A stretch of DNA of 47,769 bases from Bacteroidota bacterium (lineage in GTDB: Bacteria; Bacteroidota; Bacteroidia; Flavobacteriales; Flavobacteriaceae), in assembly GCA_024279425.1 (NCBI GenBank), contig JAJRRO010000021.1, forward strand, positions 1 through 47,769, given 5' to 3'. Positions 27,591 through 36,792 of this stretch are shown here, piece by piece (the stretch's first letter is position 1; each line of letters starts with the position of its first letter). The position numbers were made by a program, and so were the translations under genes. The notes beneath the pieces are model-generated. The model did no database searches, was not told the DNA's origin, and saw only the letters and a list, made by a program, of their open reading frames with translations.

Positions 27591-28727
27591 ATGAAAAGAC
27601 TAAAATCAAAAGTAGTACTATTACTTTCTATAAGCTGTTTTATCTTTAATATGACAGCTAGGGCTCAAGAAAGAACAGTTACCAAAGAGATGCCCGAGCT
27701 CTTGAAAGAAAAACGCGCTGTAGCCTATAAAGGCCAACTTGAAAAGTACCTGCAAGAATGGATCGTTGAAGGCTACGAGAAAAGATCTGCAAAAGCATGG
27801 AACAGGGATTATAGCGCTATCGAGGCTTTTAAGAGAAGTGTTGAACCCAATAGAGAACGGTGGAGAGCGGTACTTAACCCTCCCCGATTAAGAAAGACCG
27901 GCCCGCTGAAAAGAACTCCACATCCATATCTTCAAGGTGTCAACGCGGAATGGGTGGAACTGCCATTGGGCCCGATTTCGGCCCAGGCTATTCTTGTGTT
28001 TCCAGAGGGTGCAAGTAAAGACAACCCTGTTCCGATTGTTATTACCCAACACGGAATTGGATCCTATCCTGAAACGCTTTTTTCAGTAAACAGTGTGAGT
28101 TATAAGGCCTATGCCCGAGAATTGCTCAAGGCGGGCTTTGCGGTCTTGGCACCTATGAATTTACCTTCCATACCATTTAGAAACCATATTGAGCGTTATA
28201 ATCGCCTTATTGGCACAACGCTTCCGGGAATAGAACTGGCGCGATTGCAACACCTGTTGGATGTGGTTTTGACAGACCCACGAATAAATGCCGATAGCGT
28301 TGGTATGTGGGGGCAGTCCTTGGGCGGAATGGCAGCAATGTTATGGATGCCTCTTGAACCTCGTATCAAAGTGGGTGTAGTAAGTAGTTGGTTTAACCAT
28401 CGACTTACCAAAATGGCCGTTTCCGCTGAGGATTATGTTAGCTTTATGGATGTGGACGAAGAGTATGTGTTTTTAAAAGGGTGGTTAACAGAGTTTTCAG
28501 ATAAGGACATTGTAGCGTTGATCTGCCCGAGACCTTTGATGATACATCACGGTAAGAAAGATAGAATTGCTCATTGGCCCAGTGTTGTTGAGGAATTTAA
28601 TATTTCAAAAACACATTATGAAAAATTAAATATCAGCGATAAAATTGAAATCGAATTGTTCGATGAAGGCCATGCAGTTTGGCCAGAAAGTGCTATCCCT
28701 TTTTTGACACGATGGTTAAAGCCGTAA
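27591..28727 (+). CDS. Exported alpha/beta-hydrolase (esterase-like)
   Basis: The 378-residue product has a signal peptide (LLLSISCFIFNMTARAQ). The catalytic triad is clear: nucleophile Ser near 243 in GMWGQSLGGMAAML, Asp near 324 in HHGKKDRIAHW, and His near 361 in DEGHAVWP. The fold and the spacing match dienelactone-hydrolase/acetyl-xylan-esterase-like enzymes. It lies 20 nt after the haem lipoprotein in the same operon, so it probably removes an ester group from the substrate that the dehydrogenases handle. The exact substrate is unknown. Confidence 0.88.
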   Translation: MKRLKSKVVLLLSISCFIFNMTARAQERTVTKEMPELLKEKRAVAYKGQLEKYLQEWIVEGYEKRSAKAWNRDYSAIEAFKRSVEPNRERWRAVLNPPRLRKTGPLKRTPHPYLQGVNAEWVELPLGPISAQAILVFPEGASKDNPVPIVITQHGIGSYPETLFSVNSVSYKAYARELLKAGFAVLAPMNLPSIPFRNHIERYNRLIGTTLPGIELARLQHLLDVVLTDPRINADSVGMWGQSLGGMAAMLWMPLEPRIKVGVVSSWFNHRLTKMAVSAEDYVSFMDVDEEYVFLKGWLTEFSDKDIVALICPRPLMIHHGKKDRIAHWPSVVEEFNISKTHYEKLNISDKIEIELFDEGHAVWPESAIPFLTRWLKP

Positions 28728-28896
28728 TTATTCGATTTTCTCTGGATGGTTCTACGATGGCTGGGGGAATTCAGTGATTTTCTAAACGGAATAACAATAA
28801 CTCAAACAAACTGAATATATAAAATTCAACTATTTGAGTTTGTTTTTACCGCCTTTTCAACCCTTGATTCCCATTTATAATTTAAATCCAAAAAAT

Positions 28897-31239
28897 TTGA
28901 AATTAGCAAATTTTAAAGTTACTAGAAATGGAATTTTACTTCTTTCCTTTATTATTACTCTTCTCTCATGCAACGTGGAGGACCCTACGCAACATCTCCG
29001 ACCAGATGATGTTTGGATTATTCGGTCCGTTTTAGACGATCAACCACGTATGATTTCTTTGGCTCTTGATCAGGAATGTTATATGGCCTACGATCTAGAA
29101 CGATGTGGCGTATATAAGGTTTGGAAAGGAGGAATTGTTTGGAAAGGCTCTGTTTTCTCGGATGATAAAAATGTGCAGCCCACCACATGGGGTAAAGCCT
29201 ATTATCCGGAAGTGTCTACTGATAAAATCTGGTTTATCGAGAAAGAAGGTGACATATTCTTTCCGGAAATTAAATACACGGGATATATTCTTAAGAAAAA
29301 TCAGATTTATTTTCAATACATTTTGACCCTTCCCAATGAAGAAAAAATTCATATTGAAGAATGCCCGGAATTTGTAAAAAATAATAAAGGAAATCCGGGA
29401 ATCGAAAGATCGTTTAAAGTGTCCCATTTTGATCCAAGTTATGCTATTAAGCTCAAAACATTTGGAGAAACTGTAAAATTACAGAGTAATAATACCGTTC
29501 GCATTCTTAAATATTTTGATCCAATAGAGGAACAAATTGAACCCAAAGAAAGTATTGCATATGATCATATGGGAAAATATTGGATGGAGAAAAGCGATTG
29601 TTTTACATGTCATGAATTGGAAAATACGACTGTAGGGCCTTCTTTGCTAGAAATTTCATTGCGATATCCAAAAGATAAAGCTGTAATCAAAGCATTGGCA
29701 CATAAAATAAAATCAGGAGGAAAAGGTGTTTGGGGTGAAGCCATTATGAATTCCCACCCAACACATACTGAAAAAGAACTGATTACAATGGTTGAATATA
29801 TTCTATCATTAAATCCAGAAAAAAATATCGAATCAAAAATAGATTTAAAACCTGAAAATAATCCGAATGAATTAATTCTCAAACCTGGTTTTGGAATTGC
29901 TCTTAATGGCTTGCATCCCAGCTATGATATTAGTACGATACGAAATAATAATTTTAAACCTAAGGTTGGTGGACTTGCTTTTCTTCCAGATGGAAAACTC
30001 CTTGTAACCACATGGAATCAAATGGGAGAAGTATACCTTCTTGATGGAGTGGAAAAAGGAAATTCTGAGCAAATTACCATTCAGCGTATCGCTTCCGGGC
30101 TTGCAGAGCCTTTGGGAATTGAGGTTGTTGATAATGAAATTTTTGTTCTTCAAAAACATGAACTAACCCAATTAATCGATCTGGATGGAGATGGTATAAT
30201 TGATGAATATAAGGCAATTTGTAATGGTTTTGGAGTTACTGCCGATTTTCATGAATTTGCTTTTGGTTTGGTCTATAAAGAGGGATATTTTTATGCAAAT
30301 CTTTCCCTTGCTATGCGCCTTTTAAAGAATGAAAAACAGCATCCTGATCGGGGCAAAACAATTAAAATTGACAGAAACGGCAACTTTGAATGGATTAATC
30401 ATGGGCTTCGACAACCAAATGGTATAGGCCTTGGAGTGAATGATGAAATATTTATTACAGATAATCAGGGAGAATGGTTTCCCGCGAATAAATTTATTCA
30501 CCTTAGAAAGGGTGATTTTCACGGTATGCGATGGGCGCTAAAAGATTCCTTGCCTAATCTAAAAATGACATCTCCCACAGTTTGGCTTCCCGAACATGAA
30601 ATTGCAAATTCGCCATCCGAGCCTGTTTTGATGAAAGATGCCCCGTTTAAGGGACAGATGCTTTATGGCGATGTGAGTCATGGAGGGATTAAAAGAGTTT
30701 TCTTAGAAAAAGTCAACAATTCTTTCCAGGGTGCTGTCTTTCGGTTCTCGCAAGGATTTGAAGCGGGAATCAATCGTATGCGCTGGGGTCCTGATGATGC
30801 ACTTTATATTGGAGGAGTAGGTATGGTTGGGGGCTGGAGCTGGAAGGAAAATAAATATGGACTGCAGCGTATAAAGCACAATGGTAAATCAACATTTGAA
30901 ATGCTAGCTGTAAGAGCAAAAGACTATGGGTTTGAAATAGAATTTACAATACCATTGGGAGAAGAACAAGGGATAGATGTATCGGATTATTTGATTCAAC
31001 AATGGCACTACGTCCCTACAGCAAATTATGGCGGACCAAAAATAGATCTGGAAAATTTAAAGATTTCAAAAATAAAAATTTCAAAAGATAGAACCAAAAT
31101 ATCCCTGCATATTCCAAATTTAAAAGAAAAATATGTGGTTTATATTCTCTTAAAGGACCATATTAAAAGTGTATCTGATCAATCTCTTTGGTCCGGAGAA
31201 GCGTGGTATACTCTGAATAATATACCAAAAAGTCCTTAA
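28897..31239 (+). CDS. Cytochrome c fused to a sorbosone/glucose-dehydrogenase-like propeller, lipoprotein
   Basis: The open frame begins upstream, but TTG 28897 gives the only sensible export signal: MKLANFKVTRNGILLLSFII followed by the lipobox LLSC. There is no in-frame ATG nearby. The N-terminal ~200 residues are of unknown fold. A cytochrome c domain follows (CFTCH near residue 235, VGPSLLEIS), then a sugar-dehydrogenase-like propeller (FLPDGKLLVTTW, DLDGDGIIDEY, RQPNGIGLGVND, RMRWGPDDALYIGG). The combination of haem and propeller in one chain suggests direct electron transfer from sugar oxidation. It is separated from the hydrolase by about 170 nt and may have its own promoter. Confidence 0.82.
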   Translation: MKLANFKVTRNGILLLSFIITLLSCNVEDPTQHLRPDDVWIIRSVLDDQPRMISLALDQECYMAYDLERCGVYKVWKGGIVWKGSVFSDDKNVQPTTWGKAYYPEVSTDKIWFIEKEGDIFFPEIKYTGYILKKNQIYFQYILTLPNEEKIHIEECPEFVKNNKGNPGIERSFKVSHFDPSYAIKLKTFGETVKLQSNNTVRILKYFDPIEEQIEPKESIAYDHMGKYWMEKSDCFTCHELENTTVGPSLLEISLRYPKDKAVIKALAHKIKSGGKGVWGEAIMNSHPTHTEKELITMVEYILSLNPEKNIESKIDLKPENNPNELILKPGFGIALNGLHPSYDISTIRNNNFKPKVGGLAFLPDGKLLVTTWNQMGEVYLLDGVEKGNSEQITIQRIASGLAEPLGIEVVDNEIFVLQKHELTQLIDLDGDGIIDEYKAICNGFGVTADFHEFAFGLVYKEGYFYANLSLAMRLLKNEKQHPDRGKTIKIDRNGNFEWINHGLRQPNGIGLGVNDEIFITDNQGEWFPANKFIHLRKGDFHGMRWALKDSLPNLKMTSPTVWLPEHEIANSPSEPVLMKDAPFKGQMLYGDVSHGGIKRVFLEKVNNSFQGAVFRFSQGFEAGINRMRWGPDDALYIGGVGMVGGWSWKENKYGLQRIKHNGKSTFEMLAVRAKDYGFEIEFTIPLGEEQGIDVSDYLIQQWHYVPTANYGGPKIDLENLKISKIKISKDRTKISLHIPNLKEKYVVYILLKDHIKSVSDQSLWSGEAWYTLNNIPKSP

Positions 31240-31312
31240 TGTGAATCTTGTTATAACGAAGGGTTCTCATGGTCAACGTGTAAGGAATTCGAAGTAAACA
31301 ATTATAATATTC
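31240..31312 (+). pseudogene. Possible 5' part of a small gene interrupted by IS982
   Basis: Left of the insertion the frame reads CYNEGFSWSTCKEFEVNNYN with no start visible. Right of it an open frame continues at 32305. The two parts may be one gene, but no family is recognised. Confidence 0.25.
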
Positions 31313-31327
31313 AACCCGTTGTGCATT
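31313..31327 (+). repeat. IS982 left terminal inverted repeat
   Basis: The 15 bp AACCCGTTGTGCATT are the exact reverse complement of 32277-32291. Confidence 0.88.
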
Positions 31328-31400
31328 ATGATTTAGACCAAAAGAAGTTGTGCAAACTGCTAAATAGCAGTAAATTGAAATAACGACAAATCAATCATCA

Positions 31401-32276
31401 ATGCACAACTTTAAAGCAAATTACGAGATAATTTTGACAGTACTCAAACAAATATCACAAGAGACCCTGTTGCCGTACCAAAGGCGTAAGCCTATGTTGT
31501 CGGACATTGAGGTTTCCATGAATCTTGCGGCGGAGTATCTGGGAATCGATAGTGAGTGCGACCTGTTCAGAAAATTGCCCCCGGAACTATCCTCTGTCAT
31601 CGAACGCAGTGTTTATAATCGTAGACCCCGCAGGCTCTTTCCCTATCTTGAGCAAATAAGGACAAAACTATCGGGCCTTCTCAATCAAAATGAAGACCAC
31701 TTCATTATAGACAGTATGCCTCTCGAAGTATGCAAACTGTCAAGGAGCGGTCGGAGCAAGATATGTCGAAATGCTTTTTACAGCGCGCCCAATAAGGGTT
31801 ATTGTACTTCACAATCGATACATTATTACGGTTACAAGCTTCACGCCACCTGCTCGGCATCAGGTGTTTTTCAGAGTATTGACATAAGTCCGGCATCGGT
31901 ACACGACATACACTATCTTAAAGACATAAGGGCCCGACTTAAGGACTGTACACTCATTGGCGATAGAGGCTATCTCTCGGCAGAGTACCAGCTAAACCTA
32001 TTCGAGACCTGTAAAATCAAGTTGGACACGCCAATGCGAAGAAATCAAAAGAATTACAGGCAACAACCTTATATCTACAGAAAATCAAGAAAGAGAATAG
32101 AGACTCTTTTTTCACAACTTTGCGATCAATTCATGATAAGAAGAAACTATGCCAAGTCTTTTGAGGGATTTAAAACAAGGATACTCTCCAAAATATCAGC
32201 GCTCACAATTGTACAGTATATCAATAAGACCATTTTCAACAGAAACATCAACAACATAAAAATCAGCATTATTTAA
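31401..32276 (+). CDS. IS982-family transposase
   Basis: The 291-residue transposase is full length for the family. The DDE residues are in HFIIDSMPLEVC (Asp near 103), IGDRGYLS (Asp near 188) and KRIETLFSQL (Glu near 233). The N-terminal helical region starts MHNFKANYEIILTVLKQI. The gene ends exactly at the right terminal repeat. It is higher in GC than its surroundings, which suggests recent arrival, and it is probably active. Confidence 0.93.
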   Translation: MHNFKANYEIILTVLKQISQETLLPYQRRKPMLSDIEVSMNLAAEYLGIDSECDLFRKLPPELSSVIERSVYNRRPRRLFPYLEQIRTKLSGLLNQNEDHFIIDSMPLEVCKLSRSGRSKICRNAFYSAPNKGYCTSQSIHYYGYKLHATCSASGVFQSIDISPASVHDIHYLKDIRARLKDCTLIGDRGYLSAEYQLNLFETCKIKLDTPMRRNQKNYRQQPYIYRKSRKRIETLFSQLCDQFMIRRNYAKSFEGFKTRILSKISALTIVQYINKTIFNRNINNIKISII

Positions 32277-32291
32277 AATGCACAACGGGTT
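32277..32291 (-). repeat. IS982 right terminal inverted repeat
   Basis: AATGCACAACGGGTT is the perfect complement of the left repeat and directly follows the transposase stop codon. Confidence 0.88.
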
Positions 32292-32304
32292 CAAACCACT
32301 ATAA

Positions 32305-32490
32305 TTCAATTCTCTGGAATATAGCAAGAAAGATACACTCCATCCGAACCTGAAATCTAAATTAAAAGATGCTTTGAAAAACAGTCAATTCTCACCTTAC
32401 GAATTTGCTTTGACAGACGAATGGTATCTTTCAACTAAAGCTGACTTTTGTTGCAATGCACAATGCTTGCTCCCACCACTAATGAATTAG
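32305..32490 (+). pseudogene. 3' part of a disrupted small gene beyond IS982
   Basis: A 61-codon open frame without a start reads FNSLEYSKKDTLHPNLKSKL, then NSQFSPYEFALTDEWYLSTK, and ends at TAG 32488. The HPxLKxKLK...SPYEFAL pattern looks like a real helical protein segment, faintly like DUF6624 proteins, but I am not sure. It directly follows the IS982 copy and may belong to the fragment on its left. The remaining bases to 32688 hold no visible gene. Confidence 0.3.
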
Positions 32491-32688
32491 ACTCGTTGAT
32501 ATCGGCCTCCAAAAAGTATTCTGATTTATACCCTTTGATAAATTGAGCTGATATTATTGAGATTGAAATGAACAATTCAATCTATATTGTATTTCTACTA
32601 AAACAGACCCTTTTTATAAAATAAAAAATTGTTTCTCTGTTTTTATTTTCTTAGGTTAACTGCTTCTATAAAATAATTATTAAACCCT

Positions 32689-33828
32689 ATGTTCAGATAC
32701 TTTTATTTATTCCTTTTTATTGCACTCCTTTTTGGTTGTGAGAGAGCTCAAAAAAAAGGAATCAGATCATCCGAAAGTTGGGGAAAGATTGAAACTTACT
32801 TTTCTTCTCCGACTAAATTTATCGACAAGTATGGTGACTTTCGTTCCCCTTTAAATTTTTATGATGGGAGTCCCGTAAAAACACCTGAAGATTGGCAGAA
32901 GCGCAGGGTAGAGATTTTAAATAAATGGCATAAAATGATGGGCGTTTGGCCGGAATTTACTGAGGATCAAACCCCTGAAGTTATTGAAGAGGTTATTAGG
33001 GAAAATGGAATAAAACAATACAAAATCAAGTTTTTTTGGGCACCAAATGAGTCTACAAGTGCATACTTATTGATTCCAGAGGGCTCAGAAAAAAAGCCGG
33101 CAGTATTAAACGTATATTATGAACCGGAAACCGCCATAGGTTTGGGAAAGCCTAACCTTGATTTTGCCATTCAATTGTCAAAACGTGGCTTTGTAACCCT
33201 TTCCGTAGGTACATCTGAAGCCACTCGGGCCGAAATTTTTTCGTTGTACTATCCAGATATAGATAACGCTGAGGTGCAACCTCTTTCTATGCTTGCTTAT
33301 GCCGCGGCAAATTCATGGTTTGTACTAGCCAACCTGGCAGAAGTTGATTCTACCCGAATAGGCATTGTTGGACATTCATTTGGTGGAAAATGGGCCATGT
33401 TTGCATCCTGTTTGTTTGATAAATTTGCTTGTGCAGTCTGGTCAGATCCTGGAATCGTATTCAATGAAAAACGTGAAAGTGTAAACTATTGGGAACCGTG
33501 GTATTTGGGATATCATCCAAAACCATGGCGTAAACGTGATATGATTACATCCGAAAACCCGGCAAGAGGTTTATATCCAAAACTTGTAGAGGAAGGATAT
33601 AATCTCCATGAACTGCATGCACTCATGGCTCCACGGCCTTTTTTGGTTTCTGGTGGCTCTGAAGATCCGCCTTCTCAATGGGAAGCATTGAATCACACTG
33701 TTGCAGTTAATAAACTGCTTGGATTTGATAATAGAGTTGCCATGACCAACCGTGAATTGCATGCCCAAGATTCGCTATCTAATGACCAGATATATACATT
33801 TTTTGAATATTTCTTGAAAACACAATGA
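32689..33828 (+). CDS. Alpha/beta-hydrolase lipoprotein
   Basis: The 379-residue protein carries a lipoprotein signal (YLFLFIALLFGC). The hydrolase core shows nucleophile Ser near 230 in GIVGHSFGGKWAMF, an acidic residue near 325 in SGGSEDPPSQW and His near 357 in RELHAQD. The GxSxGGK motif with the following Trp recalls CE15 glucuronoyl esterases and related acetyl-xylan-esterase-like enzymes, but the overall match is not strong enough to assign CE15. It stands alone between an IS982-disrupted region and an IS5 remnant. A role in removing ester decorations from a glycan is inferred. Confidence 0.85.
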   Translation: MFRYFYLFLFIALLFGCERAQKKGIRSSESWGKIETYFSSPTKFIDKYGDFRSPLNFYDGSPVKTPEDWQKRRVEILNKWHKMMGVWPEFTEDQTPEVIEEVIRENGIKQYKIKFFWAPNESTSAYLLIPEGSEKKPAVLNVYYEPETAIGLGKPNLDFAIQLSKRGFVTLSVGTSEATRAEIFSLYYPDIDNAEVQPLSMLAYAAANSWFVLANLAEVDSTRIGIVGHSFGGKWAMFASCLFDKFACAVWSDPGIVFNEKRESVNYWEPWYLGYHPKPWRKRDMITSENPARGLYPKLVEEGYNLHELHALMAPRPFLVSGGSEDPPSQWEALNHTVAVNKLLGFDNRVAMTNRELHAQDSLSNDQIYTFFEYFLKTQ

Positions 33829-33883
33829 AGTGTAGGTGGTTTTTGTTAGCAAATCAAATTCGATGACATAAAATCGATAAAAA

Positions 33884-34285
33884 AACCTAAGTTTTCTAGG
33901 AGACACTTTAGAGGATCAACTGAACCCTAAACATGAACTTTACCATTTAACCAATGAAATAGATTGGGCTTATTTTGAAGAATCATTCAAAAATTATATT
34001 CAGACAAAGGAAGACCTGCACATCCTATTCGATTAATGGTTTCTTTATTGATTTTAAAATCTATGTACAATTTGTCTGATGAAAAATTAGTAGAAGAGCA
34101 TTGGGAAATGAATATTTATTTTCAATATTTTTCAGGTAAAGAACACCAACATTGGGGCAGCCTTGTGAAGCAAGTGATTTGGTTTGCTTTAGAAAACGTC
34201 TTGAAAAAAAAGGAATTGAAAAAATATACAAGCACTCAATAGACACACACGGTAAAGATGACTCAACACAAAAAGTTGTGGAGTA
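33884..34285 (+). mobile_element. IS5-like transposase N-terminal remnant
   Basis: The residues LTNEIDWAYFEESFKNY, then in another frame GRPAHPIRLMVSLLILKSMY and NIYFQYFSGKEHQHW, form the N-terminal helical domain of IS5-type transposases. Frameshifts lie near 34010 and further on. The last recognisable part, KHSIDTHGKDD, reaches about 34285. The catalytic domain is absent. Confidence 0.75.
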
Positions 34286-34607
34286 AATAAAAATGGTTGA
34301 ACTTTGATGCTTAAAATTTTATATCTCTATTTTACGCTTCCTCTTGTTTGTAATTGAACATTAAAAGAAATACAAGTACTATTAGTATGCATAGTTTATC
34401 TTGATTTATAACTCTCTTGAACATCAAAAATTCAATTCGATTATTTTTCATTTTACTTAAAGGCACACCTATTGTGTGTTATTCTCTACAGAATCAACGT
34501 ATGATTCGTTTTTTTCAATTAAACAACGAGTATAGTAATTTTACAATAATATGCTCGAGAACATTAATAATTTCACTAACTTAAATGACTAATAAACTTC
34601 TATTCCT
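34286..34607. other. Intergenic region upstream of the tandem hydrolase
   Basis: About 320 bp of AT-rich DNA with no supported gene. It presumably contains the promoter of the gene at 34608, but I cannot point to a clear TAnnTTTG box. Confidence 0.4.
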
Positions 34608-36776
34608 ATGAGGAAATGCTTGTTTTATATTGGAATAATTCTCTATGTAGGTATTAGTTCATTACATGCTCAAGAGGATTTAGATTTGTACAATAATTGG
34701 CAATATTATTCAGATGCCGAAAACTCCCTATACAAATATTTCTGTTCTGTTGCTTTTGAGCAATTGAATTCCAGAAAAACGGCAATTCAAGAATTAGAAA
34801 CAAAAATGGACTGGCAGGAAAGGCAACTTTTGATTCGAAAAAAATTATTGAATAGTATTGGACCCTTTCCATCAAAAACACCGTTAAATGCTCAAATTAC
34901 TGGTGTGATTCAAAAAGAAGATTACCGGGTAGAGAAGATCATTTTTGAGTCTATGCCGGGTTACTTTGTGACAGCCGCCATTTTTATTCCGGAAAACATT
35001 AAGGGCAAAGCACCTGCTATTCTCAATGCAATTGGTCATAGTGCTAAAAGTTTTAAGAGAGATATTTATCAACGTTTTATAATTAACCTTGTAAAAAAGG
35101 GCTTTATAGTTTTAGCATATGACCAGATTGGTCAGGGAGAGCGCTTGCAATACTATGATAAGAAATTGGAGAAATCCAGATTCACTTCAACGAGTGAGCA
35201 TACTTATCCTGGTGCTCAATGTTTTATTTCCGGTTATTCCCCGGCAAAGTATTTTATATGGGATGGGATTCGTGCTATAGATTATCTTTTGACAAGAAAA
35301 GAAGTCGACCCACTAAGGATCGGAATGACAGGCCTGTCTGGAGGAGGTACATCCACGGCTGTTATTTCGGCCATAGATGATCGGATTGTAGCGGCGGCAC
35401 CTTCCTGTTATATAACAAATTATGAATACCTTCTTAAGACCGTTGGACCTCAAGATGCCGAACAAAACTTATATCATTTTCTTGCAGAAGGAATGGATCA
35501 TGCGGATTTTATTGAATTAAGGGCGCCAAAACCTACTTTGATAGTGAGCACGACCCGTGATTTTTTCAGTATTCAAGGTGCCAGAAAAACGTTTGCCGAA
35601 GCGAAGAAAGCTTTTATAGCATTTGACAAAGAGGATAATTTACAGATGACGGAAAGTGATTATATCCATGGTTTTACTAAGAAGAACAATGAAGCAACAT
35701 TTGCTTTTTTTCAGAAATATTTGGATAATCCCGGTTATTCCACGGATGAAGATGTGGAGGTAATTCCTGAAATAGAATTACAGGTAACAGAAACAGGTCA
35801 ACTTTCTACATCCCGAAAAGGAGAAACTATATTTTCTTTAAATAGAAAGTTGGTTGAAAAACAGATGAGTCAACTTGAAATTACCAGAAGTAATATTGAT
35901 GAACATTTGCTCAAAATAGAAGATGCGGCTAGAAATATTTCAGGATTCGAAACCCCAAAGGCATATGGTAAAGTGATATTTTCAGGGCGCTTTGTAAATA
36001 AAGAGTATAGTTTGGAAAAATACTTGATTTCTGGAAGTGGTGAGTATTTACTTCCTTTGGCCTTACTTATTCCCAAAAAAAATAAAAAGAGAAAAACAGT
36101 CCTATTATTACATGAAAAAGGAAAAGGTTATGCTGTAAATAAGACCGGTATGGCTAAAGAGCTAGTAAAGGATGGTTATACGGTTTTAGTAGGAGACTTA
36201 CCGGGTATTGGAGAATTAGGTGGCGGTTATTTAAAAGGGAATGCTTTTATTGATGATGTTACCTTTAATCTTTGGTTTACCGGTATTCTCACGGGGAGAT
36301 CAATAGTGGGATTACGGGCAGAAGACATAATTAGAATGGTACATTTTTTAAAGACAAAAATTTCCGATTCTGACTCAATTTCAGCAATTTCTGTTGGAGC
36401 ACTTGGTAGTGAATTACTTCATGCAGCGACTTTTGAAAAAGATATTCAAAAAATATGTATGATTAACTCATTTTTAACTTTTTCAGAAATTGCACTGGAA
36501 AAGGAATACAATCCCACAATTATTCATTCTACCGTTGCCGGTGCGATCGAGAAATATGACCTCTCTGATCTGATGGCATTAATATATCCAAGAAAATTAA
36601 TAATTATTAACCCCATTGCGTGTGACGGTTCATTATCGAACGAGGTAAAAACTAATAAGCTCATCCAGTTTCCGAAAAAAATTTATCAGTCAAAAGATAA
36701 GATTCAAAATTTTAATTTAATTTATCTGGCAGATGAAAAAATGATTTTAGATCAGTTGCTTTTCTGGTTGAGGTAA
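34608..36776 (+). CDS. Tandem alpha/beta-hydrolase, second domain probably inactive
   Basis: The 722-residue exported protein (signal IGIILYVGISSLHAQ) contains two hydrolase domains. The first (about 60-380) has a full triad: Ser near 245 in GMTGLSGGGTSTAV, Asp near 317 in STTRDFFSI, His near 354 in YIHGFTK. The second (about 470-720) begins KTVLLLHEKGKGYAVN, but at the nucleophile elbow it reads SVGALGSEL, with Ala where the Ser should be. No clear His follows. The family is acetyl-xylan-esterase or dienelactone-hydrolase-like. The second domain may bind substrate or be structural. The gene is convergent with the SGNH pseudogene. Confidence 0.87.
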   Translation: MRKCLFYIGIILYVGISSLHAQEDLDLYNNWQYYSDAENSLYKYFCSVAFEQLNSRKTAIQELETKMDWQERQLLIRKKLLNSIGPFPSKTPLNAQITGVIQKEDYRVEKIIFESMPGYFVTAAIFIPENIKGKAPAILNAIGHSAKSFKRDIYQRFIINLVKKGFIVLAYDQIGQGERLQYYDKKLEKSRFTSTSEHTYPGAQCFISGYSPAKYFIWDGIRAIDYLLTRKEVDPLRIGMTGLSGGGTSTAVISAIDDRIVAAAPSCYITNYEYLLKTVGPQDAEQNLYHFLAEGMDHADFIELRAPKPTLIVSTTRDFFSIQGARKTFAEAKKAFIAFDKEDNLQMTESDYIHGFTKKNNEATFAFFQKYLDNPGYSTDEDVEVIPEIELQVTETGQLSTSRKGETIFSLNRKLVEKQMSQLEITRSNIDEHLLKIEDAARNISGFETPKAYGKVIFSGRFVNKEYSLEKYLISGSGEYLLPLALLIPKKNKKRKTVLLLHEKGKGYAVNKTGMAKELVKDGYTVLVGDLPGIGELGGGYLKGNAFIDDVTFNLWFTGILTGRSIVGLRAEDIIRMVHFLKTKISDSDSISAISVGALGSELLHAATFEKDIQKICMINSFLTFSEIALEKEYNPTIIHSTVAGAIEKYDLSDLMALIYPRKLIIINPIACDGSLSNEVKTNKLIQFPKKIYQSKDKIQNFNLIYLADEKMILDQLLFWLR

Positions 36777-36792
36777 TATGTATTCTTATCTA

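Larger units (their letters stand above)
31313..32291 (+). mobile_element. Complete IS982-family insertion sequence
   Basis: Perfect terminal inverted repeats, AACCCGTTGTGCATT at 31313-31327 and its complement at 32277-32291, enclose one intact transposase gene. The total of 979 bp fits the family. No clean target-site duplication is visible. The surrounding DNA has the character of a disrupted gene. Confidence 0.9.

Noticed and set aside
28834-28896. TTG 28834 as start of the cytochrome-propeller gene
   Set aside because: It adds 21 residues before the signal sequence. TTG 28897 gives a standard lipoprotein signal.
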